64,000 nucleotides of DNA from Caballeronia arvi (GTDB taxonomy: Bacteria; Pseudomonadota; Gammaproteobacteria; Burkholderiales; Burkholderiaceae). Numbering within the stretch: position 1 is the first letter of the stretch; each line of letters opens with the position of its first letter. Below the pieces are notes generated by a model that ran no database searches, was not told the DNA's origin, and worked only from the letters and a program-made list of their open reading frames with translations. Both the position numbers and the translations under genes were made by a program. Location: positions 87,113 to 151,112 of the forward strand of contig NZ_FCOM02000016.1 in NCBI RefSeq assembly GCF_001544695.2, written 5' to 3'. Shown piece by piece: positions 43,982-53,070 of this stretch.

Positions 43982-44992
43982 ATGGATCGGCTACAGGCAA
44001 TGCAGGTTTTCACCCGCGTCGTGGACACCAATAGCTTTTCCCGCGCGGCGGACACGCTCAATCTCCCGCGCGCTTCGGTCACGACGATCATTCAGAATCT
44101 GGAAGCGCACTTGAACGTGCGGCTGCTTCAGCGCACGACGCGCAGATTGAATCTCACGCCGGACGGCGCCGCGTATTACGAGCGTTGCGTGCGCATCCTC
44201 GCGGATATCGAAGAAGCGGAAAGCACGTTTTCGAACAATGGAAAGGGACCGCACGGCAAGCTGCGTGTCGATATGCCCGGCGCGATCGGGCGGCTCATCG
44301 TGATGCCGCAGCTTTGCGATTTCCATACGCGCTATCCGGATATCGAACTGATGATGGGCTTCGGCGACAAGCCGGTCGATCTGATTCAGGAAGGCGTCGA
44401 TTGCGTGATTCGCGTCGGCACGCTGCAGGATTCGAGTCTCGTCGCACGGCGTATCGGCGTGTTTCAGGGCGTGACTGTGGCTGCGCCGCAATATCTCGAA
44501 CGCAATGGCACGCCGAAGACCATCGAAGATTTGCAGAATCACACGGCGGTGAATTACTTTTCGAGCCGCACGGGCCGCGTTCTGGATATGGATTTCGTCG
44601 TCGACGATGAAACCATCGAAGTGAAGATGCGCGGCATGATCGCGGTGAATGACGCGGAAGCTTATCTGAGCTGCGGTCTGAAGGGCCTGGGCATCATTCA
44701 GGTGCCGCGCTTCATGGCGCTGCCGCATCTGCGCGCGGGCGAACTGGTGGAAGTATTGCCGCAGTGGAATCCGCTGCCGATGCCGATTTCCGCCGTGTAT
44801 CCGCATAACCGGCATTTGTCGCCGAAGGTGCGCGTATTCGTCGACTGGGCCGCGGAGTTATTCGAGCGTTGCCCGCTTCTGCAAGGCCAGAAGGAAGCGG
44901 AAGAGCGCTGCCTGCCGACGAGCACCGCATCGCCGTCGATCGTGCGGCATGGCACGCCCGAAGTCGCGGGCACCGAGGATGTGGTGGTATAG
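43982..44992 (+). CDS. bpeT: LysR-type regulator of the efflux operon (BpeT/CeoR-like)
   Basis: The 336-residue LysR-family regulator has an N-terminal winged HTH (MDRLQAMQVFTRVVDTNSFS, then AADTLNLPRASVTTIIQNLE) and a type-2 periplasmic-binding effector domain (about 90-295). It is divergent from llpE-bpeEF-oprC, as BpeT/CeoR is in Burkholderia, where salicylate or related effectors induce the pump. The extended C-terminal tail (about 300-336) is polar and probably disordered. Confidence 0.88.
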   Translation: MDRLQAMQVFTRVVDTNSFSRAADTLNLPRASVTTIIQNLEAHLNVRLLQRTTRRLNLTPDGAAYYERCVRILADIEEAESTFSNNGKGPHGKLRVDMPGAIGRLIVMPQLCDFHTRYPDIELMMGFGDKPVDLIQEGVDCVIRVGTLQDSSLVARRIGVFQGVTVAAPQYLERNGTPKTIEDLQNHTAVNYFSSRTGRVLDMDFVVDDETIEVKMRGMIAVNDAEAYLSCGLKGLGIIQVPRFMALPHLRAGELVEVLPQWNPLPMPISAVYPHNRHLSPKVRVFVDWAAELFERCPLLQGQKEAEERCLPTSTASPSIVRHGTPEVAGTEDVVV

Positions 44993-45021
44993 CCGGACAT
45001 CGTTGAGCGCACGGGATAAGA

Positions 45022-45552
45022 ATGAACGAAAACATCGATGTGCGCCGGGTCGGCGCGGATGAAGCGCTGACCTATGTCGAAGCGTTGGCGGACGTGCTCA
45101 TCGATTGCGTCGAGGGCGGCGCGTCCGTCAGCTTCATGTTGCCGATTTCGCGCGCCACGGCCGTCGAATTCTGGACGCATGTCGCACAGGGCGTCGTGCG
45201 TCACGAGCGCATTCTGCTCGTCGCTGAAGATGCGCAAGGCAAGGTCGTCGGCACGGTGCAGGTTGTTATCGATCAGCCCGAGAATCAGCCGCATCGAGGC
45301 GATATCGCGAAGATGCTCGTCGCACGGCGAGCGAGACGCAAAGGCGTCGCGCAACGCCTGATGGCCGCCGCCGACGATGCCGCACGCACCGCGGGCAAGT
45401 CCGTGCTCGTGCTCGATACGGTGACAGGCGGCGATGCGGAGCGCCTTTACGAACGCGCCGGATGGCAGCGTGTCGGCATCGTGCCGAACTACGCGCTGAT
45501 GCCCGACGGCACGCTCTGCGCGACCACTTTCTTTCATAAGCAGCTCGCATAG
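45022..45552 (+). CDS. GNAT acetyltransferase (tabtoxin-resistance-like)
   Basis: The 176-residue GNAT protein has the acetyl-CoA-binding motif KMLVARRARRKGVAQRLM near residue 93 (R-x-x-G/A type) and ERAGWQRVGIVPNYAL near residue 147. The GGASVSFMLPIS segment recalls the TTR family that acetylates tabtoxin or small amine toxins. It follows bpeT by 29 bases on the same strand and may share its transcript. Substrate unknown. Confidence 0.85.
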   Translation: MNENIDVRRVGADEALTYVEALADVLIDCVEGGASVSFMLPISRATAVEFWTHVAQGVVRHERILLVAEDAQGKVVGTVQVVIDQPENQPHRGDIAKMLVARRARRKGVAQRLMAAADDAARTAGKSVLVLDTVTGGDAERLYERAGWQRVGIVPNYALMPDGTLCATTFFHKQLA

Positions 45553-45741
45553 TCACGTCGCGAAAGCCTTTGCAGACAAGCCTTCGCGCGATTATTCGCC
45601 GAAATCGATAAATCTATTCGCCGATACGGCATTTATCCGCGTGCACCGCGCGGCTACATTCGCTCTCAACGCAGCGTGCAATCAGCCAATTGCAATCCGC
45701 ATTTGCCCGCACGCCGCATCGGAACGAAAGGAGTCGCAAGC

Positions 45742-46110
45742 ATGAAGCAGCTCATCACGGGATTTTCTCTCGCCGCCATCTCCGCTGTCGTCACGACTAC
45801 CGCTTTTGCGGAGAGCGGCCAGGGCATCGGCCGTGCAGGCACGTATCAGGTGCAGACGCAAACCCAGGCCAATGCGGGCGATACGCCTAAAAGCCGCGCG
45901 CAAGTGCGCGCGGAACTGGCCGCCGCCTTTTCGAACGGCTCGTTGCCCGCGCTGAACCGCAACACCTATCCCGAGCGCAGCATGTGGGGCGACGCGATCG
46001 CCGCGCAAAGCGAGCAACGCGCACGCGATGCGGCACAAGCGGAAGCACGCAATCGTGAAATCGTCGAGTACGCCAATGGCTCGGCAGCAGGCAATGTGAC
46101 GGCGCGTTGA
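45742..46110 (+). CDS. DUF4148 secreted protein
   Basis: The 122-residue protein has a signal peptide (KQLITGFSLAAISAVVTTTA, cleavage after AFA near residue 23). A mature region contains SRAQVRAELAAAFSNGSLPA near residue 50, the DUF4148 hallmark of Burkholderiaceae periplasmic proteins. AAAGGAG lies 11 bases before ATG 45742. Function unknown. A 48-codon gene and a strong terminator follow. Confidence 0.82.
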   Translation: MKQLITGFSLAAISAVVTTTAFAESGQGIGRAGTYQVQTQTQANAGDTPKSRAQVRAELAAAFSNGSLPALNRNTYPERSMWGDAIAAQSEQRARDAAQAEARNREIVEYANGSAAGNVTAR

Positions 46111-46142
46111 TAGCGCCGTCGACAAGATATCAAGAGGTCAAC

Positions 46143-46289
46143 ATGTTAGCCAATAATTCGCTCGATCAATTCTCGCTTCTCGACGAACTTCCTTTCGCGA
46201 CGCCGGTATGGCATCCCTTCGTGCAGCACGCGGAAGACGCTGTGCAAGAGACGAAGCAAGAGACTGACGAACGCTCGCATCGGGCGTGA
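46143..46289 (+). CDS. Hypothetical small acidic protein
   Basis: The 48-residue protein starts MLANNSLDQFSLLDELPFAT and has an acidic tail (HAEDAVQETKQETDERSH). AGAGG precedes the ATG by 7 bases. It lies 32 bases after the DUF4148 gene and just before a terminator, so both are likely on one short transcript. No family recognised. Confidence 0.55.
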   Translation: MLANNSLDQFSLLDELPFATPVWHPFVQHAEDAVQETKQETDERSHRA

Positions 46290-46293
46290 CACG

Positions 46294-46330
46294 AAAGGCG
46301 CGGACGAACAGCCCGCGCCTTTTTTCTTTT
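46294..46330 (+). terminator. Terminator after the DUF4148 operon
   Basis: Perfect 10-bp stem (AAAGGCGCGG at 46294-46303, CCGCGCCTTT at 46313-46322) with a 9-base loop, then TTTCTTTT. It lies 4 bases past the small gene's stop. The far end touches the nrdJ stop codon, so it also bounds the convergent gene. Confidence 0.85.
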
Positions 46331-48851
46331 AACCGCACGCGCCGATTTCGCCGCACGACGTGCAGAAGTCGCAGCCATCCTTGCGGATCACCGCGTTCGC
46401 GCCACACGTCGCGCATTTACGGCCGTGCATTTGGGGAAGACCATGAGGATCGATCTCGCCTTGCGCGATGCCCTCGGATACTTCTTCGCCTTCGTCGGCT
46501 ACAGCTATCGCATGAGGCGTGCGATCGGCGCCCTTGCGCGCAAGCACGCGCGACGGTACCTGGTTGCCCTCTGCATCGAGGAAGCCACGGCGGTGAAGAA
46601 TCTGCTGAATCGCATACGCTAGCGCCGCGACTTCCGAATCGTGCCAGCGCGGACTGCGATGACCGTCGAGCCGCTCGACATCGCCCAGACGCACTTGTCC
46701 GCGATCCCACGACACCTTGCGCATATCCTGCAGCGTGCGCGCCGCGAAACCACCGCGCGCGGCCAGTGACAGCGAACGCATCGTCGCCGTGATCCACTGC
46801 TGCGATTCGTCGCTCTGCCCCGTCGGAATGAAGAACTCGATGGGCCGCTCGATAGTGACGTCGCCGCCCGCGATGCGTCCCGTCACTTCGATGAATGACA
46901 CCGCGAGATAAAGCGACTTCTTCCCCGCCTGCGTCAGATATTCGACCTTCTCGATGATCGCGGGCAATTCACCCCTCGGCCGATGATCGATCGCGATACG
47001 CAGCGGATCGAGATCGAGTTCGGGGTCCGGCGAATCGCTCGGTGTTTCAGCGGGCGTGACCGAAAGCACCGCGCCCAGTGTCTCGTTGGGCCGATAAGTG
47101 GCAAGCCCCTTCAGCCCGCGCCGCCATGCTTCGAAATAGAGATCCTGGAACTTGTCGAACGGATAATCGGCGGGCACGTTCACGGTCTTCGAGATCGATG
47201 TATCGACGAACGGCTGCACCGCCGCCATCATCTCCATGTGATCGTGCGCGGACATTTCCAGCGCGCTCACGAAGTAATCAGGCAACGTGTTTATGTCGCC
47301 GCCCATCTCGCGATAAAGCCGGTACGCGTGATCTTCGACGGCAAAGGTCTGTCGCGAGCCGTCCGCCATGCGCTTCGTGCGTTGATACGTCCACGAGAAC
47401 GCGGGCTCGATGCCGTTCGATGCGTTGTCAGCGAACGCGAGGCTCACGGTGCCCGTCGGCGCGATCGACAGCAGATGGCTGTTGCGAATGCCGTGCTCGC
47501 GAATCGCACGCTTGATGTCATCGGGCAGGCGCGAAGCGAAGGTGCCCTCTTCGAGGTAACGCTTCGCGTCGAAGAGCGGAAACTTGCCGCGTTCGCGCGC
47601 AAGATCGACGGACGCGCGATACGCTTCATCGCGCATCGTGCGCGCGACGCGCGTGGCGAAATCGCGCCCTTCCTCCGCGTCGTAGCGCAAGCCCAGCATC
47701 ACGAGCGTATCGCCGAGACCCGTGAAGCCCACGCCGATGCGCCGCTTCGCCGCCGCTTCGCGCGCCTGTTCGTCGAGCGGCCAGAGCGTGACGTCGAGCA
47801 CGTCGTCGAGAAAGCGCACTTGCGTGCGCGTGGTGCGCGCGAAGCCATCCCAATCGAACGAAGGCACGCCGCCGCGCCTTTGCGCAAACGGATCGCGCAC
47901 GAAACGCGTGAGATTGAGCGGGCCGAGATTGCAGCAGCCGTATGCGGGCAGCGGCTGCTCGCCACACGGATTGGTCGCGCGGATCGCTTCGACGGCGCGC
48001 AGGTTGTTGTCGTCATTCATGCGCGACATGAACACGACGCCCGGCTCGGCGACATCGTAGGTCGAGCGCATGATCGTGTTCCACACCTCGCGCGCCTGCA
48101 CTTCGCGATAGACCCACAAGCCATCATCGCGCTGATGCATGTCTTCGGCTGCACGCTGCGCAGGTGATGGCTCTGCCTTGTGCACGAGCTGCCATGTCGA
48201 ATCATCGGCGACGGCCTGCATGAATTCGTCGGTCACCGCGACCGATACGTTGAAATTGTTCCAGCGCCCTTTCGTATGTTTTGCCGCGATGAATTCGAGC
48301 AGATCGGGATGCGTGCAATCGAGAATGCCCATCTGCGCGCCGCGCCGCGAGCCCGCGCTTTCGACGGTGCGGCACGAGGCATCGAAAACATCCATATAGC
48401 TGCATGGGCCCGATGCCGCCGATCCCGTCGAATGCACGCGTGCGCCGCGCGGACGGATCGCCGAGAAGTTATAGCCGACACCGCCGCCGCGGCGCATCGT
48501 CTCGGCCGCTTGCAACAACGCCACGTAGATGCCAGGCAAGCCATTGCTGTCGACGCTTTGTATCGCATCGCCGACAGGCTGCACGAAGCAGTTGATGAGC
48601 GTCGCGTCGATGCCCGCGCCGGCCGCGCTCATGATGCGCCCCGCGCCGAGCGCGCCGCGCCTGAAGTTATCGACGAACTCCGCTTCGATCTTCGCGCGCG
48701 TCTCTTCCGGTTCTGCTTGCGCGACGCCGCGTGCGACGCGGCGGTAAATATCCTCGACGCGCGTCTCGTCGCCCTTGGCATATTTTTCGAGCATCACGTC
48801 GATGGAAAACTGCTGCGGTGCGAGAGCTGTGCTGGGATTGTCTTCGGCCAT
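46329..48851 (-). CDS. nrdJ: Adenosylcobalamin-dependent ribonucleotide reductase (class II)
   Basis: The 840-residue enzyme reduces ribonucleotides with B12, without needing O2. The active-site loop NPCGEQPLPAYGCCNLGPLN is near residue 345, the Cys of the finger loop region in ATLINCFVQPVG near residue 84, and SIAPTGTVSLAFADNASNGI near residue 466. The C-terminus has a zinc-ribbon-like CATCG...CDFCTSCGEIGACG (residues about 813-840). The start is ATG 48851. It is not adjacent to other nrd genes, and I see no cobalamin riboswitch in its leader. Confidence 0.95.
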   Translation of the reverse strand: MAEDNPSTALAPQQFSIDVMLEKYAKGDETRVEDIYRRVARGVAQAEPEETRAKIEAEFVDNFRRGALGAGRIMSAAGAGIDATLINCFVQPVGDAIQSVDSNGLPGIYVALLQAAETMRRGGGVGYNFSAIRPRGARVHSTGSAASGPCSYMDVFDASCRTVESAGSRRGAQMGILDCTHPDLLEFIAAKHTKGRWNNFNVSVAVTDEFMQAVADDSTWQLVHKAEPSPAQRAAEDMHQRDDGLWVYREVQAREVWNTIMRSTYDVAEPGVVFMSRMNDDNNLRAVEAIRATNPCGEQPLPAYGCCNLGPLNLTRFVRDPFAQRRGGVPSFDWDGFARTTRTQVRFLDDVLDVTLWPLDEQAREAAAKRRIGVGFTGLGDTLVMLGLRYDAEEGRDFATRVARTMRDEAYRASVDLARERGKFPLFDAKRYLEEGTFASRLPDDIKRAIREHGIRNSHLLSIAPTGTVSLAFADNASNGIEPAFSWTYQRTKRMADGSRQTFAVEDHAYRLYREMGGDINTLPDYFVSALEMSAHDHMEMMAAVQPFVDTSISKTVNVPADYPFDKFQDLYFEAWRRGLKGLATYRPNETLGAVLSVTPAETPSDSPDPELDLDPLRIAIDHRPRGELPAIIEKVEYLTQAGKKSLYLAVSFIEVTGRIAGGDVTIERPIEFFIPTGQSDESQQWITATMRSLSLAARGGFAARTLQDMRKVSWDRGQVRLGDVERLDGHRSPRWHDSEVAALAYAIQQILHRRGFLDAEGNQVPSRVLARKGADRTPHAIAVADEGEEVSEGIAQGEIDPHGLPQMHGRKCATCGANAVIRKDGCDFCTSCGEIGACG

Positions 48852-49012
48852 GTCGGATCCTTTGAAATGCTGCAGCGTGTTGCGATAGGGTCGGAAACCC
48901 CGGCGCAAGATGCCGCAAAGGCAATGCCCGACGATAGCGCGATTTTTCCGCGCTCGCCATCGACCCGTTACACTCGTCTGATCCAGAACAGAACAATCAG
49001 CCGACCATTCGC

Positions 49013-49537
49013 ATGAATTTGCATCGTCCGCCGCTCTTCGGCATCTCTGGCCGCTCGGGCCAGGGCAAGACCACGTTGATCGAAGCACTGTTGCCGTGGC
49101 TGCGCGCACGCGGGCTCATCGTGAACGTGATCAAGCACAGTCATCACTCGATCGAACTCGAGCCGCCGGGCAAGGACAGTGCGCGCTTTCGTCGCGCGGG
49201 TGCGGGGGAAGTGCTGATCGCATCGCCGTATCGCTATGCGATCCTGCGCGAGCTGAATGGCGATGCGGAACCGTCCATCAGCGAGTTGGCCGCGAGGCTG
49301 TCGCACGCGGATCTCGTGATCGTCGAAGGATTTGCGCGCGAGGCGATGCCGCGGCTGGAAGTCGTGCGGCCCTCGGCGGGCCGCGATCCGCTCTACAAGA
49401 CCGATGTGGAAATAGTCGCAATCGCAACCGATGATGCCGCCGCAATCGATACGACATTGCCCACGCTCGCGCTCGACGACATCGCGGGCATCGGCGCGTT
49501 CATTTGCGCGCGCGTGGGCATCGTGCTTAAAGATTAA
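49013..49537 (+). CDS. mobB: Molybdopterin-guanine dinucleotide biosynthesis protein MobB
   Basis: The 174-residue GTP-binding protein assists MobA in Mo cofactor maturation. The P-loop ISGRSGQGKTTLIEAL is near residue 11, with VIKHSHHSIELEPPGKDSAR near residue 39 and the VIVEGF motif near residue 103, all typical of MobB. It is divergent from nrdJ and converges with the DUF2783 gene (4-base overlap). Confidence 0.92.
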   Translation: MNLHRPPLFGISGRSGQGKTTLIEALLPWLRARGLIVNVIKHSHHSIELEPPGKDSARFRRAGAGEVLIASPYRYAILRELNGDAEPSISELAARLSHADLVIVEGFAREAMPRLEVVRPSAGRDPLYKTDVEIVAIATDDAAAIDTTLPTLALDDIAGIGAFICARVGIVLKD

Positions 49538-49746
49538 TTCGCGGGCAAGCCGTGACGCGCCATCGCCAGGGCTTCTTTCAGCACATCGTTATCGCCGATG
49601 TGATTCGCGAGCAGCAGCACGAGCTTCGCGTTGAGCAACTGGCTGTCTTCATCGGAAAGACCGTTGTGCGTGTCGATGAGGCGCTCGTAGAACGCATCGT
49701 GGTCCGGGATATTCAGTTCGAGATTGAGCTTCATACGATTCATCAT
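49534..49746 (-). CDS. DUF2783 small protein, partner of the FAD monooxygenase
   Basis: The 70-residue protein contains the DUF2783 core: LNLELNIPDHDAFYERLIDT near residue 7, then GLSDEDSQLLNAKLVLLLAN. It begins at ATG 49746, overlapping the monooxygenase stop (ATGATG); ATG 49743 or 49734 are also possible. DUF2783 proteins accompany aromatic ring FAD hydroxylases, so a helper role is likely. Function unproven. Confidence 0.85.
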   Translation of the reverse strand: MMNRMKLNLELNIPDHDAFYERLIDTHNGLSDEDSQLLNAKLVLLLANHIGDNDVLKEALAMARHGLPAN

Positions 49747-51422
49747 CCGTTGCAGGTTGCGCGCTTGACCGCGGCCGTGACCGATGCGGCATCGAAGGCG
49801 CGCCAGCGCGCGCACACATGTTGGTCGGGACGCAGCAGATAGAACGTGCCCGGCCGCGCATCGAAGCGATGCGCGACCATCCCTTCCACATCTTCCACCA
49901 CGGTCACGCCCGGCACCGTGCAGGCCATGCCTCTCGGCACGACGATCAGCGTACGCACGGGCAGCGGCGCATTCGACAAGGCCGCAAGGCTCTGCGCGCA
50001 TGCGTCCGGGCCGTGGCCCAGTCCGCAGAAATAAATGCCGGTGAACGCGCCCCCGTGTGTCTGCGGCAGGAGCCAGGCATCGCGGTCATCGACACGCACG
50101 GGGGCATCGACGCACGGTGCGCCGGGAATCATCGCGCCATCGAAGGCATCGTCTTGCTTGTCGGGCGTATTGAGCGACGAATCGCGCAGCACCGCGGGCA
50201 CCGAAAGCCGCCCGCTGTTCGCGAGACGCCGTGCAAACGCGGCATCCTTCGCGAGCTTGAGCGTCGCGTCGCGAAAGAGCCGTGACACCGCGCTCTTCGG
50301 CGTGATGAAGTCGGTGGAGCGCGTCGAGTTGAGGATGTTTTCATCGGCGGCGTATTCGCGTTCGGACGCATACGTATCGAGCAATGTGTGCGGCGCATCG
50401 CCGTTCACGACGAGCCGCAGCTTCCACGCGAGATTGTCCGCGTCCTGCACGCCGCTGTTCGCGCCGCGCGCGCCGAACGGCGACACGCCATGTGCCGAAT
50501 CGCCCGCGAAGATGATGCGCCCATGCCGGAAGCTATCCATGCGCAGACACGAGAACGTGTAGACGCTCACCCATTCGAGCTCGAATTCCACGTCTTCGCC
50601 GAGCAGCGCTTTGACGCGCGGAATCACGCGTTCCGGCTCTTTCTCCGCGACGGGGTCCGCGTCCCAGCCGAGCTGGAAATCGATGCGCCATACATCGTCG
50701 GGCTGACGATGCAGCAGCACCGACTGATTGCGATGGAATGGCGGATCGAACCAGAACCAGCGCTCGGTCGGAAACGGCGCCTTCATCTTCACGTCGGCGA
50801 TCAGGAAACGGTCCTTGAACGTGCGGCCGTGGCTGTCGAGACCGAGCGCACGGCGCATCGGACTGCGCGCGCCATCGGTGGCGACGACGTATTGCGCCTT
50901 CAACGCATAGACGCCATCGGGTGTTTCGACTTGCAACTCGACATGATCCTCATGCTGCGTCACGCCGACGACATTGCTTTTCCAGCGTAATTGCAAGTTC
51001 TCAAGCTCCATCGCGCATTCGGCGAGAAAGCCTTCGACGTAGTACTGCTGCAAGTTGATGAACGCGGGACGCGAATGCCCCGTTTCCGGCAGCAGATTGA
51101 ACGTGTAGACGAGGTCGTCGTGCAGAAACACTTTGCCGACATTCCAGCTCACGCCCTTTTCGATCATCTTGTCGCCGCAGCCGAGGCGATCGAAGATCTC
51201 CAGCGTGCGCTTGGCGAAGCAGATGGCGCGCGATCCGGTCGACACGGTGTCGTCATTGTCGAGCAGCACGGTGCGCACGCCCTGTTGCGCGAGATCGATG
51301 GCCGTCGCGAGACCGACCGGCCCCGCGCCGACCACGGCAACGGGATAAGGCGAGGACGCGGGCGCGTCGTGTTCGGGCGCGCGCTCATATTCGAAACGCA
51401 GACTGGCGTAATTCACGGACAT
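49743..51422 (-). CDS. FAD-dependent aromatic hydroxylase (MhpA/PobA-like monooxygenase)
   Basis: The 559-residue flavoprotein has the FAD-binding GxGxxG motif VVGAGPVGLATAIDLAQQG near residue 31 and the second FAD site RIIFAGDSAHGVSPFGARGA near residue 302. It ends in a thioredoxin-like C-terminal domain. This is the layout of 3-(3-hydroxyphenyl)propionate-type hydroxylases. It is paired with DUF2783 and an upstream IclR regulator. The leader of 198 bases contains the palindrome TTGTACAA near 51482. The aromatic substrate is not deducible. Confidence 0.9.
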   Translation of the reverse strand: MSVNYASLRFEYERAPEHDAPASSPYPVAVVGAGPVGLATAIDLAQQGVRTVLLDNDDTVSTGSRAICFAKRTLEIFDRLGCGDKMIEKGVSWNVGKVFLHDDLVYTFNLLPETGHSRPAFINLQQYYVEGFLAECAMELENLQLRWKSNVVGVTQHEDHVELQVETPDGVYALKAQYVVATDGARSPMRRALGLDSHGRTFKDRFLIADVKMKAPFPTERWFWFDPPFHRNQSVLLHRQPDDVWRIDFQLGWDADPVAEKEPERVIPRVKALLGEDVEFELEWVSVYTFSCLRMDSFRHGRIIFAGDSAHGVSPFGARGANSGVQDADNLAWKLRLVVNGDAPHTLLDTYASEREYAADENILNSTRSTDFITPKSAVSRLFRDATLKLAKDAAFARRLANSGRLSVPAVLRDSSLNTPDKQDDAFDGAMIPGAPCVDAPVRVDDRDAWLLPQTHGGAFTGIYFCGLGHGPDACAQSLAALSNAPLPVRTLIVVPRGMACTVPGVTVVEDVEGMVAHRFDARPGTFYLLRPDQHVCARWRAFDAASVTAAVKRATCNG

Positions 51423-51620
51423 TCGATCGTCTCCATCGTCGAAGGGCGAATTGCTTCGCTTTCGTTTATCTGTTCATCATTGTACAAGTCGTTTTATATT
51501 GTTGAATCTGCGTTTACCCGAATGCCGACAGCGGCGTGAGCGCCGCCGCGGATGTCATATGAACATTGAAGGATGAAAACGCCCGATACGCGAGGGTTTC
51601 GCGCGAGCGCCAGACTCGGA

Positions 51621-52403
51621 TCAGACGCCCGCGAAGCCGAGCATCTTCGACACGCGTTGCGCGCAGTCGCGTAAAGCTTTCGATATATCGCCGTCCCATG
51701 CGCCGTCGAACGAGCCGTTGGGTCCGATCGCCGTGATCGCGAGCACGATATTGCGCGAGTGGTCGAATACCGGCGCACTCATCGCGCTGATGCCGGCGAC
51801 GGGTTCATCGATCGCTCTCGCGATGCAGTGCTCGCGCACTTCGGCGAGCATCGCGTCGATTTGCGCACGCGTGTAATCGCGACGCTCCGCGCCGATCTGC
51901 AAAGCGCCCGCGCGCTCGATGGCGACGAGCGCATCGACGGTCATCGGCGGCAGATACGCCGCGAATGCGCGGCCCGTTGCGGTCTGCAGCAGCGACATCA
52001 CGGTGCCGGTGCGCATCGTCACATGAATGGGCACGCTCGCCTGCTGGATATGAACAATCGTCGGTCCATAGCTGCCCGCGCTCGCGAGTGCGACCGTATG
52101 CTCTATGCGCGGTGTGATGTTCGCCACTTCCGCGATCGCAAGGCGCACCGGATCGACGCGCTGCAAGCTGATCAGGCCCATCTGCAAGGCGAATGGCCCG
52201 AGCTCGTAACGACCAGTGGCCGGGTCCTGTTGAATCAGGCCGAGATTGCCGTATGACACGAGATACGGATGCGCCTTCGCCGACGGCATGCCCGCCTTCT
52301 TCGCGAGATCGCCGAGCAGCATCGGGCCGCCGTGATCCACGAGCGCGCGCAACAGCGCCCCGCCTACTTCGATCGATTGAATTCCCCGGCGCACTCCGCT
52401 CAT
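51621..52403 (-). CDS. IclR-family regulator of the FAD hydroxylase genes
   Basis: The 260-residue regulator has an N-terminal winged HTH (LGDLAKKAGMPSAKAHPYLV, about residues 30-50) and a C-terminal GAF-like effector domain (about 80-255) with conserved IARAIDEPVAGISAMSAPVF. ATG 52403 is chosen because it starts the HTH arm; a longer frame is rejected. It is upstream of and on the same strand as the hydroxylase gene, suggesting local control of aromatic catabolism. Confidence 0.9.
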   Translation of the reverse strand: MSGVRRGIQSIEVGGALLRALVDHGGPMLLGDLAKKAGMPSAKAHPYLVSYGNLGLIQQDPATGRYELGPFALQMGLISLQRVDPVRLAIAEVANITPRIEHTVALASAGSYGPTIVHIQQASVPIHVTMRTGTVMSLLQTATGRAFAAYLPPMTVDALVAIERAGALQIGAERRDYTRAQIDAMLAEVREHCIARAIDEPVAGISAMSAPVFDHSRNIVLAITAIGPNGSFDGAWDGDISKALRDCAQRVSKMLGFAGV

Positions 52404-52464
52404 GCCTGACCTTGTGTCGTTGTCGATGATGCGCGCGATGATAACCGCACTCGCGTGCACAGCG

Positions 52465-52980
52465 TCATGCTTCAGGGCCAAGGCGTGCAATCAGTTCACG
52501 ATGCTGCGGATAGTGCGCTTCCAGCGCACCCGGCGCGGCCAGTTCGAACTCGCTGAATTCGAAGCCCGGCGCGACCGTGCAGCCGACGAGCGCCGCGCCG
52601 TTCTTATCGCGGCATTCGGCCGCGAACCAGTCGCCCGCTTCGACCACAGCCTGAAACACGGTATCCGCATGTTCGATCATGTTGCCGAGACGATGCGTGA
52701 CGAGCGTGCCGTTCGCATCGAGCACGTGCACATCGACGGGATCGCCCGCATAGAAGTGCCAGACTTCGTCGGAGCGAATGCGATGCCACGCCGAATGCGC
52801 GCCGTCGCATAGCAGGAAATGGATCGCGGTGGAGGCAGACCGCGCATCGCTTTCGTTTTCGTTATCGCGCACAACCCTACCTTTCGCTCGATACGTCTCG
52901 CGGAAATATCCACCTTCCGGATGCGGCTCGAGCTTCAGACGCTCGATCAGTGCCCGGCTATCGATGCGATCACGTTGCAT
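52465..52980 (-). CDS. DUF985 cupin protein
   Basis: The 171-residue cupin matches DUF985: LIERLKLEPHPEGGYFRETY near residue 12, STAIHFLLCDGAHSAWHRIR near residue 50, and DEVWHFYAGDPVDVHVL near residue 71. The HxxH/E residues could bind a metal. It lies upstream of iclR on the same strand, 61 bases away, and is divergent from the solute-binding-like gene. Function unknown. Confidence 0.88.
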   Translation of the reverse strand: MQRDRIDSRALIERLKLEPHPEGGYFRETYRAKGRVVRDNENESDARSASTAIHFLLCDGAHSAWHRIRSDEVWHFYAGDPVDVHVLDANGTLVTHRLGNMIEHADTVFQAVVEAGDWFAAECRDKNGAALVGCTVAPGFEFSEFELAAPGALEAHYPQHRELIARLGPEA

Positions 52981-53070
52981 GTCGTTCCCTTTGCAAGAGC
53001 GGTTGCGGTTCGCGTATTCTGCATCGGATTACCCGAAACGCCATTCTTCTTCACTTCATCCGTGGACGCC

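Noticed and set aside
48852..49012. Possible cobalamin riboswitch before nrdJ
   Set aside because: No B12 box, CCACTG or GGGAAGG elements in the right order on either strand.
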